Source of the DNA: Saccharicrinis sp963666825
Lineage (GTDB): Bacteria > Bacteroidota > Bacteroidia > Bacteroidales > Marinilabiliaceae
Assembly (NCBI GenBank): GCA_963666825.2
Contig: OY763044.2
Span: forward strand, 5,394,001-5,458,000
Reading direction: 5' to 3'
DNA length: 64,000 bases
In this document: positions 1 to 8,508 of the stretch, in pieces
Layout: every line of letters starts with the position of its first letter
How positions within the stretch are numbered: position 1 is the stretch's first letter
Translations under genes and position numbers: made by a program
Notes under the pieces: generated by a model
The model's input: only the letters and a program-made list of their open reading frames with translations
What the model was told of the DNA's origin: nothing
The model's database searches: none

Positions 1-1
1 T

Positions 2-256
2 AAAAATTACGATTTGAATTATGAAGGTGGAGTAGGAGTTGTTATCATTGCTGAATATCTTGATAAATCAATGGGTGAAGCTTCTTATGTTCTTGAGATT
101 TTTAATATTGCTACAAGAGAAAAATTGATTGAGGAACGTTTTGTAACCAAACCAGCTGGTTTTGGTGTAAGAAATTACTGGGCAGGATCCTTATATTATA
201 TTTTTAAAGATGTTGCAGGAAAAAGGTATAAAGCCTGGAAAAAAGAAAATAAATAA
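2..256 (+). CDS. C-terminal part of a conserved hypothetical protein (cut by window edge)
   Basis: The reading frame is open from the first complete codon, so only the last 84 residues are visible and the true start lies outside the window. The fragment has alternating hydrophobic beta-strand-like stretches (GVVIIAEYLDK, ASYVLEIFNIAT) and a KPAGFGVRNYWAGSLYYIF segment. I associate this with small secreted Bacteroidota proteins of unknown function, from memory only. It ends 2 bases before the thioesterase gene, so it probably belongs to the same operon. No function is assigned. Confidence 0.6.
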   Translation, partial: KNYDLNYEGGVGVVIIAEYLDKSMGEASYVLEIFNIATREKLIEERFVTKPAGFGVRNYWAGSLYYIFKDVAGKRYKAWKKENK

Positions 257-258
257 AA

Positions 259-678
259 GTGAAGGAATTAGTCAATATAACAAAAGTAAAAGTTCGATTC
301 AGTGAGGTGGATTCTATGCATATTGTATGGCATGGAAATTACGTAAAGTTTTTGGAGGATGGACGTGAAGCTTTTGGTTCTCAATACGGCCTTGGATATT
401 ATGATGTTTACGAAGAAGGCTATATGACTCCTATTGTGAAGGTGGATATTGACTATAAAAATCAGGTAAGATATGGTGAAGAACTTGAGGTTAAAACCAT
501 ATTCGAAAGTGTTGATGCAGCTAAAATCTGTTTTAGATATGAAGTTTCTAAAGTATCAGATAAAGTAGTAGTTGCAAAAGGAAAAACGATTCAGGTATTT
601 TTAGATACGGAGGGTCAGCTTCAATTGACTAACCCTCCATTTTATATTTCCTGGAAAGAAAAATGGGGATTGTTATAA
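259..678 (+). CDS. Hotdog-fold acyl-CoA/acyl-ACP thioesterase (4-hydroxybenzoyl-CoA thioesterase/YbgC type)
   Basis: This is a single-domain 139-residue protein, the usual length for the 4HBT family. Near the N-terminus it has the family signature FSEVDSMHIVWHGNYVKFLE, with Asp18 at the expected catalytic Asp position. The GTG start follows the upstream stop by 2 bases; the next Met (residue 20) would delete the catalytic motif, so GTG is preferred. The family hydrolyses acyl thioesters. In this aryl-polyene-like operon it may release or edit a polyketide or aryl thioester, which is inferred from context. Cytoplasmic, no signal peptide. Confidence 0.85.
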   Translation: MKELVNITKVKVRFSEVDSMHIVWHGNYVKFLEDGREAFGSQYGLGYYDVYEEGYMTPIVKVDIDYKNQVRYGEELEVKTIFESVDAAKICFRYEVSKVSDKVVVAKGKTIQVFLDTEGQLQLTNPPFYISWKEKWGLL

Positions 679-1797
679 ATGATAGTATTTGGAGCAAATA
701 ATATTATTTCGCCATTAGGTTGGACTAGTGAGGAGAATTATAGAAATGTTGTTGCAGGAGAAACAGGAATTACGATTCAAACAAATACTGAATTGTCTGA
801 TGTTACTTTTCCTGTTGCTTCAATTCACGATGATATATTCCAAAAGAAATTAGAAGAAAATCCAGATATAGAAAACTATTCAAGACTGGAGCAACTTTCA
901 ATTTTATCTTTAAAACAAATCATATCAGAGGTTGATGTAAAAGATGCTAAAACGGGATTTGTTTTAAGTACTACTAAAGGGAATGTTGATTATTTAAAGA
1001 GTAATAAATCTGACAGTGGGCTTTATCTTGGGAAGACAGCACAGAATATTGCTGATTACTTTGGATTTGTTAATACTCCGCATGTCATTTCAAATGCCTG
1101 TATTTCTGGATTAGCAGCTATTGTGTTTGCTAAAAGAATGATTGTTTCGGGAGTATATGATAAAGTAGTTCTTTTAGGAGCTGATATACTTTCAAAATTT
1201 ATAGTTTCAGGATTTCAGTCGTTTCAGTCTTTAAGCCCGGAGCCATGTAAACCTTATGATGCAAATCGTGATGGTTTGTCATTAGGTGAAGCTATAGGAT
1301 CTGTAATTATCTCAAGAGAGTATGATTCAAATAGTTCTGGAAAGATTGAAGTTGTAAATGGAGCTATTAGCAATGATGCCAACCATATTTCCGGACCATC
1401 AAGAACCGGGGAGGGCCTATTCAGGGCTATTACACAAGCCTTAGGTTCGGATGCTAAGATTAATGTAATCTCATCACATGGTACAGCAACTCCATATAAT
1501 GATGATATGGAATCACATGCTATCAGAAGAAGTGGATTATCAGAAGTTCCTGTTAGCGGATTAAAAGGATATTTTGGGCATACTTTGGGATCAGCAGGAA
1601 TTATTGAGTCTATTATTTCAACAATAGCATTAAAAGAAAATACCATTATTGCTACTAAGGGAATGGTAGAACAAGGTGTTGTACAACCCATAACAGTTGC
1701 AAAAGAAAATATACAAACTTCAACAAAGGAGTTATTAAAATTAATGTCGGGTTTTGGCGGTTGTAATGCTGCCGTATACTTTAAAAAGCATGAGTAA
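679..1797 (+). CDS. Beta-ketoacyl-ACP synthase (FabF/KAS II-like), catalytically intact
   Basis: This 372-residue thiolase-fold condensing enzyme has the complete Cys-His-His triad: Cys141 in SNACISG, His267 in SSHGTATPYND and His301 in GYFGHTLGSAG. It would elongate a polyene chain by decarboxylative condensation of malonyl-ACP. The ATG directly abuts the stop of the thioesterase gene, and the stop overlaps the next start by 8 bases, so translation is probably coupled. It is somewhat shorter than typical FabF (about 410 residues). Clusters of this type usually carry several synthases, and this is one of two active ones here. Confidence 0.9.
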   Translation: MIVFGANNIISPLGWTSEENYRNVVAGETGITIQTNTELSDVTFPVASIHDDIFQKKLEENPDIENYSRLEQLSILSLKQIISEVDVKDAKTGFVLSTTKGNVDYLKSNKSDSGLYLGKTAQNIADYFGFVNTPHVISNACISGLAAIVFAKRMIVSGVYDKVVLLGADILSKFIVSGFQSFQSLSPEPCKPYDANRDGLSLGEAIGSVIISREYDSNSSGKIEVVNGAISNDANHISGPSRTGEGLFRAITQALGSDAKINVISSHGTATPYNDDMESHAIRRSGLSEVPVSGLKGYFGHTLGSAGIIESIISTIALKENTIIATKGMVEQGVVQPITVAKENIQTSTKELLKLMSGFGGCNAAVYFKKHE

Positions 1798-2338
1798 GGT
1801 AATCAAAGAACTGGTTATTGAACAAGGTTCAGTACAGTTAAACGGAGAGGTGTTTTTTAAAGGAGAAGAAAAAGAAATAAATCCGTTTCTAAAATCGTTA
1901 TACAAGCATTTAAATCTTAAATATGGAAAGTATTTTAAGATGGATCTGTTAAGTAAGCTTGGTTTTTTAGCAACAGAGATTTTAATTAATGACGTTGAGG
2001 ATATAAAACCCGAAACTGATGAAGTGGCATTAGTGTTTGCCAATAAATCGTCATCGTTAAATACTGATGCTAATTATCAAAATAGCATCGCCGAAATTCC
2101 AAGTCCTGCAGTATTTGTATATACGCTTCCTAATATTGTAATCGGAGAAATCAGCATTCGTCATAAATTTTACGGGGAACATATGTTTTTTGTTCAGGAT
2201 AAATACAATAAAGAGGAGTTATTGAAATACACCGATTGCTTGTTTAATGAAACAAACACCAAATATGCAGTGGTTGGTTGGCTTGAAGTTAACATGAATA
2301 ATGAATATAATGCACAATTAATGTTGTGTTCTGAATAA
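1790..2338 (+). CDS. Small beta-ketoacyl-synthase-like protein without active-site Cys
   Basis: This is a protein of about 182 residues. A segment SPAVFVYTLPNIVIGEISI resembles the N-terminal half of condensing enzymes from aryl-polyene clusters (the beta-ketoacyl synthase N-terminal-like family). No Cys lies in an active-site context; the only two are in YTDCLF and at the extreme C-terminus. It is half the length of a full synthase, so it is probably a structural or chain-length partner. The open frame extends back to 1754, but ATG 1790 is preferred because it overlaps the previous stop by only 8 bases (ATGAGTAA) and begins the plausible sequence MSKVIKEL. Its role is inferred. Confidence 0.7.
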   Translation: MSKVIKELVIEQGSVQLNGEVFFKGEEKEINPFLKSLYKHLNLKYGKYFKMDLLSKLGFLATEILINDVEDIKPETDEVALVFANKSSSLNTDANYQNSIAEIPSPAVFVYTLPNIVIGEISIRHKFYGEHMFFVQDKYNKEELLKYTDCLFNETNTKYAVVGWLEVNMNNEYNAQLMLCSE

Positions 2339-2356
2339 TTTGTAAAAATTTAAACC

Positions 2357-2614
2357 ATGAGTGAATTAAAAGAAGAGTTAAAAGCAAAATTAATAGAACA
2401 GTTGAATCTTGAAGATTTTGAAGTTGCTGATATCGATGATAATGATCCTTTATTTGCTGATGAAGGTTTAGCATTAGATTCTATTGATGCTTTAGAAATT
2501 ATTGTTTTGCTTGAGAAAGAATATGGCATTAAGTTAGACGATCCTAAAAAAGGAAAAGATATTATGATGTCAGTTCAAACTTTAGCTGATTTTATTGAAA
2601 AAAACAGAAAATAA
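2357..2614 (+). CDS. Acyl carrier protein
   Basis: An acidic 85-residue protein with the phosphopantetheine attachment motif LALDSIDALEI; Ser42 is the modified residue. It would carry the growing polyene or aryl chain between the neighbouring ketosynthases, dehydratase and thioesterase. It is the only ACP in the window. Some aryl-polyene clusters carry two, so another may lie outside. Length and helical pattern are normal for a discrete type II ACP. It sits 18 bases after the truncated synthase gene and 25 bases before the next ketosynthase gene. Confidence 0.95.
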   Translation: MSELKEELKAKLIEQLNLEDFEVADIDDNDPLFADEGLALDSIDALEIIVLLEKEYGIKLDDPKKGKDIMMSVQTLADFIEKNRK

Positions 2615-2639
2615 GTTTTTGAGGTAATACGAATAATCT

Positions 2640-3818
2640 ATGTCAAAAAGTATTGTAGTAACTGGATTTGGAGTCATTAGTTCTATCGGAAACAACGCTC
2701 AGGAATGTTTAGATTCCTTATTAAACAAACGTTGCGGTATAGATAGTATTAAGTATCTTAAAACAGTTCACAAAGATTCTTTTAAGTTGGGTGAAGTTAA
2801 GTTAAGTAACCATGAATTAATGGAATTACTTGGGCTTCCTTCATCTGAAAATTATAGTCGTACTACATTGTTGGCAATGGCAGCTGCAAAAGAAGCAATT
2901 ACCTTGGCTAATGAAGCTAACGGACCAAAGGAAAGAACAGGAATTGTTTCTTCTACAACCGTTGGAGGAATGGATATTACAGAAAATAAATACTTAAAAG
3001 AAACAACGGATTATTCGTATTTGTATACTCATTCTTGCGGTGATTCAACTAAAAAGGTGGCTGAGTATATTAATGCAACAAGTTATTATACCACACTAAA
3101 TACCGCATGTTCTTCAGGAACTAATGCCTTGATTCATGGAGTCAGGTTATTAAAACATGGTGTTCTTGACAGAGTTCTCGTTGGTGGAGTTGATGCATTG
3201 ACCATGTTCACCTTAAATGGATTCAACTCGTTAAAAATTCTGGATACGGATTTTTGTAAACCATTTGATGCAGAACGTAAAGGTTTGAACCTGGCCGAAG
3301 GAGCTGGTTATATTGTTTTGGAAAGAGAATCCGAGACAAAAAAAGCCTTTTGTAAAGTCAGTGGCTATGCGAATGCAAATGATGCATATCATCAAACAGC
3401 ATCTTCGCCTGATGGTAAAGGAGCATATCTGTCAATGACTGAAGCTCTCGAGATGAGTGGTTTAAGTCTTGATGATATTGATTATGTCAACTTGCATGGT
3501 ACAGGAACTGATAATAATGACTTTTCAGAGGGAACAGCTTTAAATCGTGTTTTTGGAATAGGTAATGTGCCACCATTTTCATCAACAAAATCGTATACAG
3601 GGCATACTCTTGCAGGAGCTGCCGGAATAGAATCAGTTTTCTCAGTTTTAGCAATTGTAAATAATGTAATGTATCCTAATCTCAACTTTAAAACACCTAT
3701 AGAAGATTTGGATTTGATTCCATTAACTGAAGTAGTTCGAGATAAGGAAGTAAAAAATGTATTGTCGAATTCGTTTGGGTTTGGAGGTAATAACTCAACT
3801 GTGATTTTTTCTGAATAG
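2640..3818 (+). CDS. Beta-ketoacyl-ACP synthase II (FabF-like), catalytically intact
   Basis: A 392-residue condensing enzyme beginning MSKSIVVTGFGVISSIG, a typical FabF N-terminus. The triad is complete: Cys157 in NTACSSGT, His286 in NLHGTGTDNND and His322 in SYTGHTLAGAAG. It is the more canonical of the two active synthases and likely the main elongation enzyme. The gene immediately downstream encodes a homologue without the active-site Cys. That arrangement recalls the ketosynthase/chain-length-factor heterodimers of type II polyketide and aryl-polyene systems. Heterodimer formation is an inference. Confidence 0.93.
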   Translation: MSKSIVVTGFGVISSIGNNAQECLDSLLNKRCGIDSIKYLKTVHKDSFKLGEVKLSNHELMELLGLPSSENYSRTTLLAMAAAKEAITLANEANGPKERTGIVSSTTVGGMDITENKYLKETTDYSYLYTHSCGDSTKKVAEYINATSYYTTLNTACSSGTNALIHGVRLLKHGVLDRVLVGGVDALTMFTLNGFNSLKILDTDFCKPFDAERKGLNLAEGAGYIVLERESETKKAFCKVSGYANANDAYHQTASSPDGKGAYLSMTEALEMSGLSLDDIDYVNLHGTGTDNNDFSEGTALNRVFGIGNVPPFSSTKSYTGHTLAGAAGIESVFSVLAIVNNVMYPNLNFKTPIEDLDLIPLTEVVRDKEVKNVLSNSFGFGGNNSTVIFSE

Positions 3819-3820
3819 TT

Positions 3821-4798
3821 ATGAATATTTATATAAAATCATCTGACTCTATTAGTTCTCAATTGAGCTTTGAGAATGTTTTGCCTGCAACTCATGAAAC
3901 AACGGAGGAGGCATTTTATTCTTGTATTACTCCGGAATATAAAAAATACATTAGTCCTAAATTATTACGACGAATGAGTCCGATAATCAGGAATGGTGTT
4001 GCATGTAGTCTATCCGTATTAAAGAAAGCAGAATTGGAACAACCAGATGCGATTATTGTAGGTACAGCATTGGGGTGTTTAAGAGATACAACCAGTTTTT
4101 TAACTCAGCTTATTGAGGAAAACGAAGAATTACCAAACCCAACATATTTCATTCAATCTACTCACAATACAATAGCTGGACAAATTGCCTTATTGCTATC
4201 TTGCCATGGCTATAATTTTACTTTTTCACAGATGCATAATTCATTTGAAACATCGTTACTGGATGCTCAAATGTTAATGTTGGATAAAAAGGCAAATAAT
4301 GTATTGGTAGGTGGAGTTGATGAAATGTCAGAAAATACCCTCAATCTGATTAAAGATTTAGATTGTTATAAACAGACAAAACCCGGAGAGGGGGCAGGTT
4401 TCTTTATCTTAAGTACTGAAGAATCTCCTGTGAAACTCGAAGGAATTAAGATTATAAATGGTGAGAAGGTTAACTTTGAAAAAGAATTAAGTGAGCTTTC
4501 TTTCAAACCTGAAGATATTGATATAGTAATTGGAGGTGATAATTTTGCTGATGATAAAGCTTATGCATCATTCCAAAAAGTATTCGAAAATAAACCTTAT
4601 TTATGGTATAAACCATTTATGGGCGAGTTCGGAACAGTATCTGCATTAGCACTTTGGATGGCAACAAAAGTACTGGAAGAAAAACAAGTTCCTGATTGCT
4701 GGATTAAAAATGGAGTAAAACCAACCAGTTTCTCTAATATTTTAGTATTTAACAGTGTCGGAAATGAGCATAGTTTGATGCTTTTATCAGCTAAGTAA
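3821..4798 (+). CDS. Ketosynthase-like chain-length-factor homologue, Cys missing
   Basis: A 325-residue thiolase-fold protein starting 2 bases after the active FabF-like gene. It keeps synthase landmarks (IIVGTALGCLRDTTSFL, STHNTIAGQIALLL, VLVGGVDEMSENT, KPGEGAGFFIL). Where the nucleophilic Cys should be it reads MHNSFETSLLDA, with Asn140/Ser141 in place of Cys. The catalytic His motifs are also unrecognisable. By analogy with chain-length factors it should be an inactive partner that shapes the product cavity. Gene order and pairing support this; no biochemical claim is possible from sequence alone. Confidence 0.8.
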   Translation: MNIYIKSSDSISSQLSFENVLPATHETTEEAFYSCITPEYKKYISPKLLRRMSPIIRNGVACSLSVLKKAELEQPDAIIVGTALGCLRDTTSFLTQLIEENEELPNPTYFIQSTHNTIAGQIALLLSCHGYNFTFSQMHNSFETSLLDAQMLMLDKKANNVLVGGVDEMSENTLNLIKDLDCYKQTKPGEGAGFFILSTEESPVKLEGIKIINGEKVNFEKELSELSFKPEDIDIVIGGDNFADDKAYASFQKVFENKPYLWYKPFMGEFGTVSALALWMATKVLEEKQVPDCWIKNGVKPTSFSNILVFNSVGNEHSLMLLSAK

Positions 4799-4828
4799 TT
4801 TAAGCTAACAGAACTAAAAAAGTGTATT

Positions 4829-5569
4829 ATGAAGTTTAGAGTATTCTTATTCATATATATAGGTGTTGTTTTAGGCATTTTATTTTTGAATTTAGATACT
4901 CAAGCTACAATTACATGGATTGTTGCTGCAACCATGTTCTTTAGTGTAGTAACTGTATTTGGCGTATCTGTAATGCGATTGAATTTCTTCGTTCAGTCAA
5001 CTTCCAATTTCTATACTGAAAAAAACGAAATAGCACTAACCTTTGATGATGGACCAGATCCTGAGTTTACCCCCAAAATTTTAGATTTATTGAAAGAATA
5101 TAATGCTAAGGCAACTTTTTTTTGCATTGGAAGTAAAGTAAATGGACAGGAAGCAATTTTAAAAAGAATTGTAGCGGAAGGGAATTCAATTGGGAATCAT
5201 ACTTATGAACATGCAAATTCGTTTCCATGGTGGAGCATCAGTAAAATTAAAAGTTCTATTTCAAAAACAGATAATGCTTTTACTGAAGCAGGATTGAATT
5301 CATCAAACATGTTTCGTCCTCCATTTGGTGTAACTAATAATTTAATTGCAACTGCCATTAAAAAAAGTAACAAGAAATGTGTGGGCTGGAGCATCAGAAC
5401 AAAAGATACTTGTAAAACAGTTGATCAGGTAGTTTCTAAAGTAAAGAAGAAATTAAAAGCAGGAGATATTATTTTATTACACGATACAAATCCAAATATT
5501 TTAGAAGAGTTAAAAGAGATATTGGAGTATTGTAATTTAAAGGGTTTTAGGCCGATAGCATTAAGCTAG
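4829..5569 (+). CDS. Membrane-anchored polysaccharide deacetylase (NodB/CE4 fold)
   Basis: A 246-residue protein with two hydrophobic N-terminal segments (about residues 1-20 and 28-50), then a NodB homology domain. CE4 motifs are visible: TFDDGPDP (motif 1, metal-binding Asp), GNHTYEHAN (motif 2, His pair), FRPPFG (motif 3), WSIRTKD and GDIILLHD (motif 5). CE4 enzymes are metal-dependent N- or O-deacetylases facing the outside of the inner membrane. Its presence in a pigment operon suggests deacetylation of a lipid or sugar head group. This is known from context in similar clusters but not proven here. Confidence 0.88.
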   Translation: MKFRVFLFIYIGVVLGILFLNLDTQATITWIVAATMFFSVVTVFGVSVMRLNFFVQSTSNFYTEKNEIALTFDDGPDPEFTPKILDLLKEYNAKATFFCIGSKVNGQEAILKRIVAEGNSIGNHTYEHANSFPWWSISKIKSSISKTDNAFTEAGLNSSNMFRPPFGVTNNLIATAIKKSNKKCVGWSIRTKDTCKTVDQVVSKVKKKLKAGDIILLHDTNPNILEELKEILEYCNLKGFRPIALS

Positions 5570-5600
5570 TTTTATCAGGAAATTAATATATAACTATAGC

Positions 5601-6233
5601 ATGATTAAGAAAATAGTTTTTGGAATATTGGTTTTGTTTGTTTCTGCACTTGCTGTAGCTCAACAAGAGGGAAAACCTATAAGTGTTGAGGAACTTCAAA
5701 AAGTGATGAAATCGAAAACTGCAGGAGTTAATACCATTAGTTGTGATTTCGTGCAAGATAAACACATGGAATATCTTGAAACAATTATTACTTCAAAAGG
5801 TAAATTGTACTTTGACACAAAGAATCGTTTACGTTGGGAGTATAAAGAGCCATTTGAATATTTAATTACCATAAATAATGGCAAGTTTAGCATTAAAACA
5901 GATGGAGAAACCAATAACTATGATATTGAATCAAACCAAATGTTTTCAAAAATTAGTGATCTTATTATTAGTTCTGTGAATGGAACTATTTTTACAGATT
6001 CAAATTTTAATGTGAAGGCATTTGATGGAGAAAGCCAATATGTAATTTATCTTGAACCGAATGTTGCCGAGCTTAAGGAAGTATTGAATAAGATAAAAAT
6101 GTTGATTGATAAAAAAGACTTTTCTGTAGATAAAGTAACCATGTTTGAAATGGATGATAATTATACAGAAATCAGCTTTATAAATAAGAAATTTAATGAG
6201 AGTTTCCCGGACAATCTTTTCACTGCTAAGTAG
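5601..6233 (+). CDS. LolA-like periplasmic lipoprotein/lipid carrier
   Basis: 210 residues with a clear signal peptide (MIKKIVFGILVLFVSALAVAQ). The mature domain is LolA-like: YLETIITSKGKLYFDTKNRLRWEY and EYLITINNGKFSIK correspond to the beta-sheet that binds acyl chains. Here it probably ferries the polyene lipid from the inner-membrane exporter to the outer membrane, because it is encoded with an MMPL exporter and a lipoprotein. The housekeeping LolA role is less likely given the cluster context. The next gene's frame overlaps its end if the upstream start is used. Confidence 0.82.
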   Translation: MIKKIVFGILVLFVSALAVAQQEGKPISVEELQKVMKSKTAGVNTISCDFVQDKHMEYLETIITSKGKLYFDTKNRLRWEYKEPFEYLITINNGKFSIKTDGETNNYDIESNQMFSKISDLIISSVNGTIFTDSNFNVKAFDGESQYVIYLEPNVAELKEVLNKIKMLIDKKDFSVDKVTMFEMDDNYTEISFINKKFNESFPDNLFTAK

Positions 6234-6246
6234 TTTTTGCAAGAAA

Positions 6247-6942
6247 ATGTCAAATACTGCGTTACTCGATTTTTTGAAGCAGTCATTTACAAGGGGTAAA
6301 CTCCTTATTTTCAAAAATATCGAAAGCCTTGTCTTTGGCAATTTCTTATCAAAAACAAAATTATCTATAGTTCTTTTGTCAGTAGTTTGCTGTATAAGTT
6401 TTTTTTCTTGTTCGTCGGCTAAAGGTTTTAGTTCAGCCGATAGTGACATACAACAACCATTAACAGGAGGGAACACATCTGCGTTATATAAGGCTAAAAT
6501 GAAAGTATATGGTAATTTCTTTTCCGGATTAGTACTTTTTAAATACAATAAGGATAAAGATGATTACAATGTTGTTTTACTTACGGAAGTTGGATTGACT
6601 TTGTGTGAATTTTACAGTAAGGATAATCAGATAATAGTGAAAAAGGCCAGCAGTTTGTTTCAAAGTAAAATGGCGCAAAAGACATTAGCTGAAGATTTTG
6701 GCTATCTGATTAATGAGCTGGGGAAAGTTAAGGAAGTGTCTGAGAATATATACAAAAACGAGGATAAAGTACGATTCTCAGTTGATCCAAATAAAAAGAT
6801 CAACTCCATTAGAAAACGTAGGTTAATCAATGGGATTATCATTGACCTTGAAAATTATAAACAGTCTGTACCTTCAAGTATAAAGTTTAAGCATCGTGGA
6901 ATAAAGTTTAATATGGAGTTGTCTCTATTAAAAGTGAGCTGA
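6247..6942 (+). CDS. Lipoprotein of the pigment cluster (possible LolB-like acceptor)
   Basis: The open frame begins at 6196 inside the LolA-like gene. ATG 6247 is preferred, as it starts 13 bases after that gene's stop and gives 231 residues. An unusually long N-region is followed by a hydrophobic stretch (LSIVLLSVVCCISFFSC) ending in a lipobox-like Cys, so it is probably a lipoprotein with an extended signal. The mature part (NFFSGLVLFKYNKD, VVLLTEVGLTLCEFY) looks like a beta-rich LolB/DUF3261-type domain. Pairing with LolA suggests an outer-membrane acceptor for the pigment lipid. The assignment rests on context, and the start is uncertain. Confidence 0.65.
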   Translation: MSNTALLDFLKQSFTRGKLLIFKNIESLVFGNFLSKTKLSIVLLSVVCCISFFSCSSAKGFSSADSDIQQPLTGGNTSALYKAKMKVYGNFFSGLVLFKYNKDKDDYNVVLLTEVGLTLCEFYSKDNQIIVKKASSLFQSKMAQKTLAEDFGYLINELGKVKEVSENIYKNEDKVRFSVDPNKKINSIRKRRLINGIIIDLENYKQSVPSSIKFKHRGIKFNMELSLLKVS

Positions 6943-6943
6943 A

Positions 6944-7312
6944 ATGTTATTGAATGATTTTTTTAAATATAAAGTAGTTAGTAAAGAAGACGAAAGTTGG
7001 ATTTGTGAGATCGAGGTTAATGCAGATCACGAAATTTACAAAGGGCATTTCCCTGGTCTTCCTATTACTCCAGGAGTTTGTCAGGTGCAAATTGTACAAG
7101 AAGTAATATCAGATATTCTTGATTCTAAATATAGTTTAAAAAGTGCCAGAGATATCAAGTTTCTGAACTTTATAGATCCACAAAAAACTCCAAAATTAAA
7201 CCTTGAACTGACAGTTAAACAAAAGGATGAAGATAGTTTGTCTGTTTCTGCATTGATGGTTAATGAGGGTGTGAACTTTTTAAAGATGCGATCTGCTTTT
7301 GCTAAGAAATAA
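6944..7312 (+). CDS. Hotdog-fold 3-hydroxyacyl-ACP dehydratase-like protein (FabA/FabZ family)
   Basis: 122 residues with the FabZ-like core YKGHFPGLPITPGVCQVQ. His35 is the catalytic His. The position of the catalytic Glu in classical FabZ (fourth residue after PGV) is Gln49. It would be expected to dehydrate 3-hydroxyacyl-ACP intermediates to the conjugated polyene, but the Glu-to-Gln change makes activity uncertain. As I recall, short Bacteroidota family members often share Gln here. The start follows the lipoprotein stop by 1 base, and the stop overlaps the next ATG (TAATG). Confidence 0.82.
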   Translation: MLLNDFFKYKVVSKEDESWICEIEVNADHEIYKGHFPGLPITPGVCQVQIVQEVISDILDSKYSLKSARDIKFLNFIDPQKTPKLNLELTVKQKDEDSLSVSALMVNEGVNFLKMRSAFAKK

Positions 7313-8508
7313 TGAGTGGGGAAGTGAAAAATATCAATTGGGCAGAGGAGTTTGATATACTGAAGTGTTGTGTAATTATTCCAACTTATAATAATGAGCA
7401 AACACTTGCCAACGTCATTGAAGATGTAAAGTGTTTTACTTCAAATGTTATTGTTGTAAACGATGGAAGTACTGATTCAACCAATGAAATCTTACAAAAG
7501 GTTGAAGATGTTGAGATTGTTTATTATGCGAATAACAAAGGGAAAGGTTATGCTATCCGTCAGGGCTTTAAAAGGGCTCTTGAATTAGGGTATGAGTATG
7601 CAATTACTCTTGATTCAGATGGGCAACATTATGCAAAGGATCTTCCGGTTTTTATTGAAGAGATAAAACAAAATGGCAATAGCCTGTTGATTGGATCTCG
7701 TTTTATGGAGGGGAAAGATCAACCTAAATCAAGTGGTTTTGCCAATAAGTTTTCAAATTTTTGGTTTAGAGTTGAAACTGGAATTAAACTGCCTGATACT
7801 CAATCCGGATATCGTTTATATCCTATCAAAGCCTTAGAAAAAAGAAAGTGGTTTTGCAATAAATACGAATTTGAAATTGAAGTTATTGTAAGAGCTGCAT
7901 GGCAAGGTATCAATGTAAGTTGTGTTCCCATTGATGTATACTATCCTAGTCAGGAGGAGCGCGTAACTCATTTTCGCCCTTTTAAGGATTTCTTTAGAAT
8001 CAGTGTTTTAAATACCATTTTGGTAACACTGGCTTTCTTGATCTTTCGTCCTAAGATGATTTTTAGGGAATTTAAAGGTAAAAGCATAAAGGAAATCTAC
8101 AATATTCATATCAGGGATGCGAATGAAACCAAAGGAAAGATAGCAGCAGCTATAGGATTTGGTGTTTTCATGGGAATATTCCCGGTTTGGGGCTATCAAT
8201 TGCTGATAGGTTTTTTATTGGCTCATTGGTTTAAGCTGAATAAAGCCATATTTTTCATTGCAGCCAATATTAGTTTGCCTCCAATGATTCCATTTATCCT
8301 TTATCTGAGTTATGTGACTGGTAGTTACTTATTGGGACAAGGAAGCTGGAAAGTAGATACTGATTTAAACATTGAGGCGATATCCTCAAATATTAAACAG
8401 TACATCTACGGAGCTATTGGTTTATCAATTATAATGGGAGGTGCTTTTTATTTCGTTTCCTATTTGATTCTCTCACTTTTTAAATCGTCGAACAGACAAA
8501 ATGCATAA
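7312..8508 (+). CDS. Family 2 glycosyltransferase fused to a DUF2062 membrane domain
   Basis: 398 residues. Residues about 20-230 form a GT-A fold like dolichol-phosphate mannosyltransferase: CCVIIPTYNNEQTL, VVNDGSTDST, the metal-binding DSDGQH and IGSRFMEG. A C-terminal hydrophobic domain from about 280 (GFGVFMGIFPVWGYQLLIGF, ANISLPPMIPFILYLSY) is typical of DUF2062. GT2-DUF2062 fusions occur in aryl-polyene clusters. It likely adds a sugar to a lipid intermediate at the cytoplasmic face of the inner membrane. The ATG overlaps the dehydratase stop by 1 base, and its own stop overlaps the exporter start by 8 bases. Confidence 0.88.
   Translation: MSGEVKNINWAEEFDILKCCVIIPTYNNEQTLANVIEDVKCFTSNVIVVNDGSTDSTNEILQKVEDVEIVYYANNKGKGYAIRQGFKRALELGYEYAITLDSDGQHYAKDLPVFIEEIKQNGNSLLIGSRFMEGKDQPKSSGFANKFSNFWFRVETGIKLPDTQSGYRLYPIKALEKRKWFCNKYEFEIEVIVRAAWQGINVSCVPIDVYYPSQEERVTHFRPFKDFFRISVLNTILVTLAFLIFRPKMIFREFKGKSIKEIYNIHIRDANETKGKIAAAIGFGVFMGIFPVWGYQLLIGFLLAHWFKLNKAIFFIAANISLPPMIPFILYLSYVTGSYLLGQGSWKVDTDLNIEAISSNIKQYIYGAIGLSIIMGGAFYFVSYLILSLFKSSNRQNA

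Noticed and set aside
1754..1789. Upstream start for the small synthase-like gene
   Set aside because: It adds 12 residues overlapping the conserved end of the preceding ketosynthase; ATG 1790 gives a normal short overlap.
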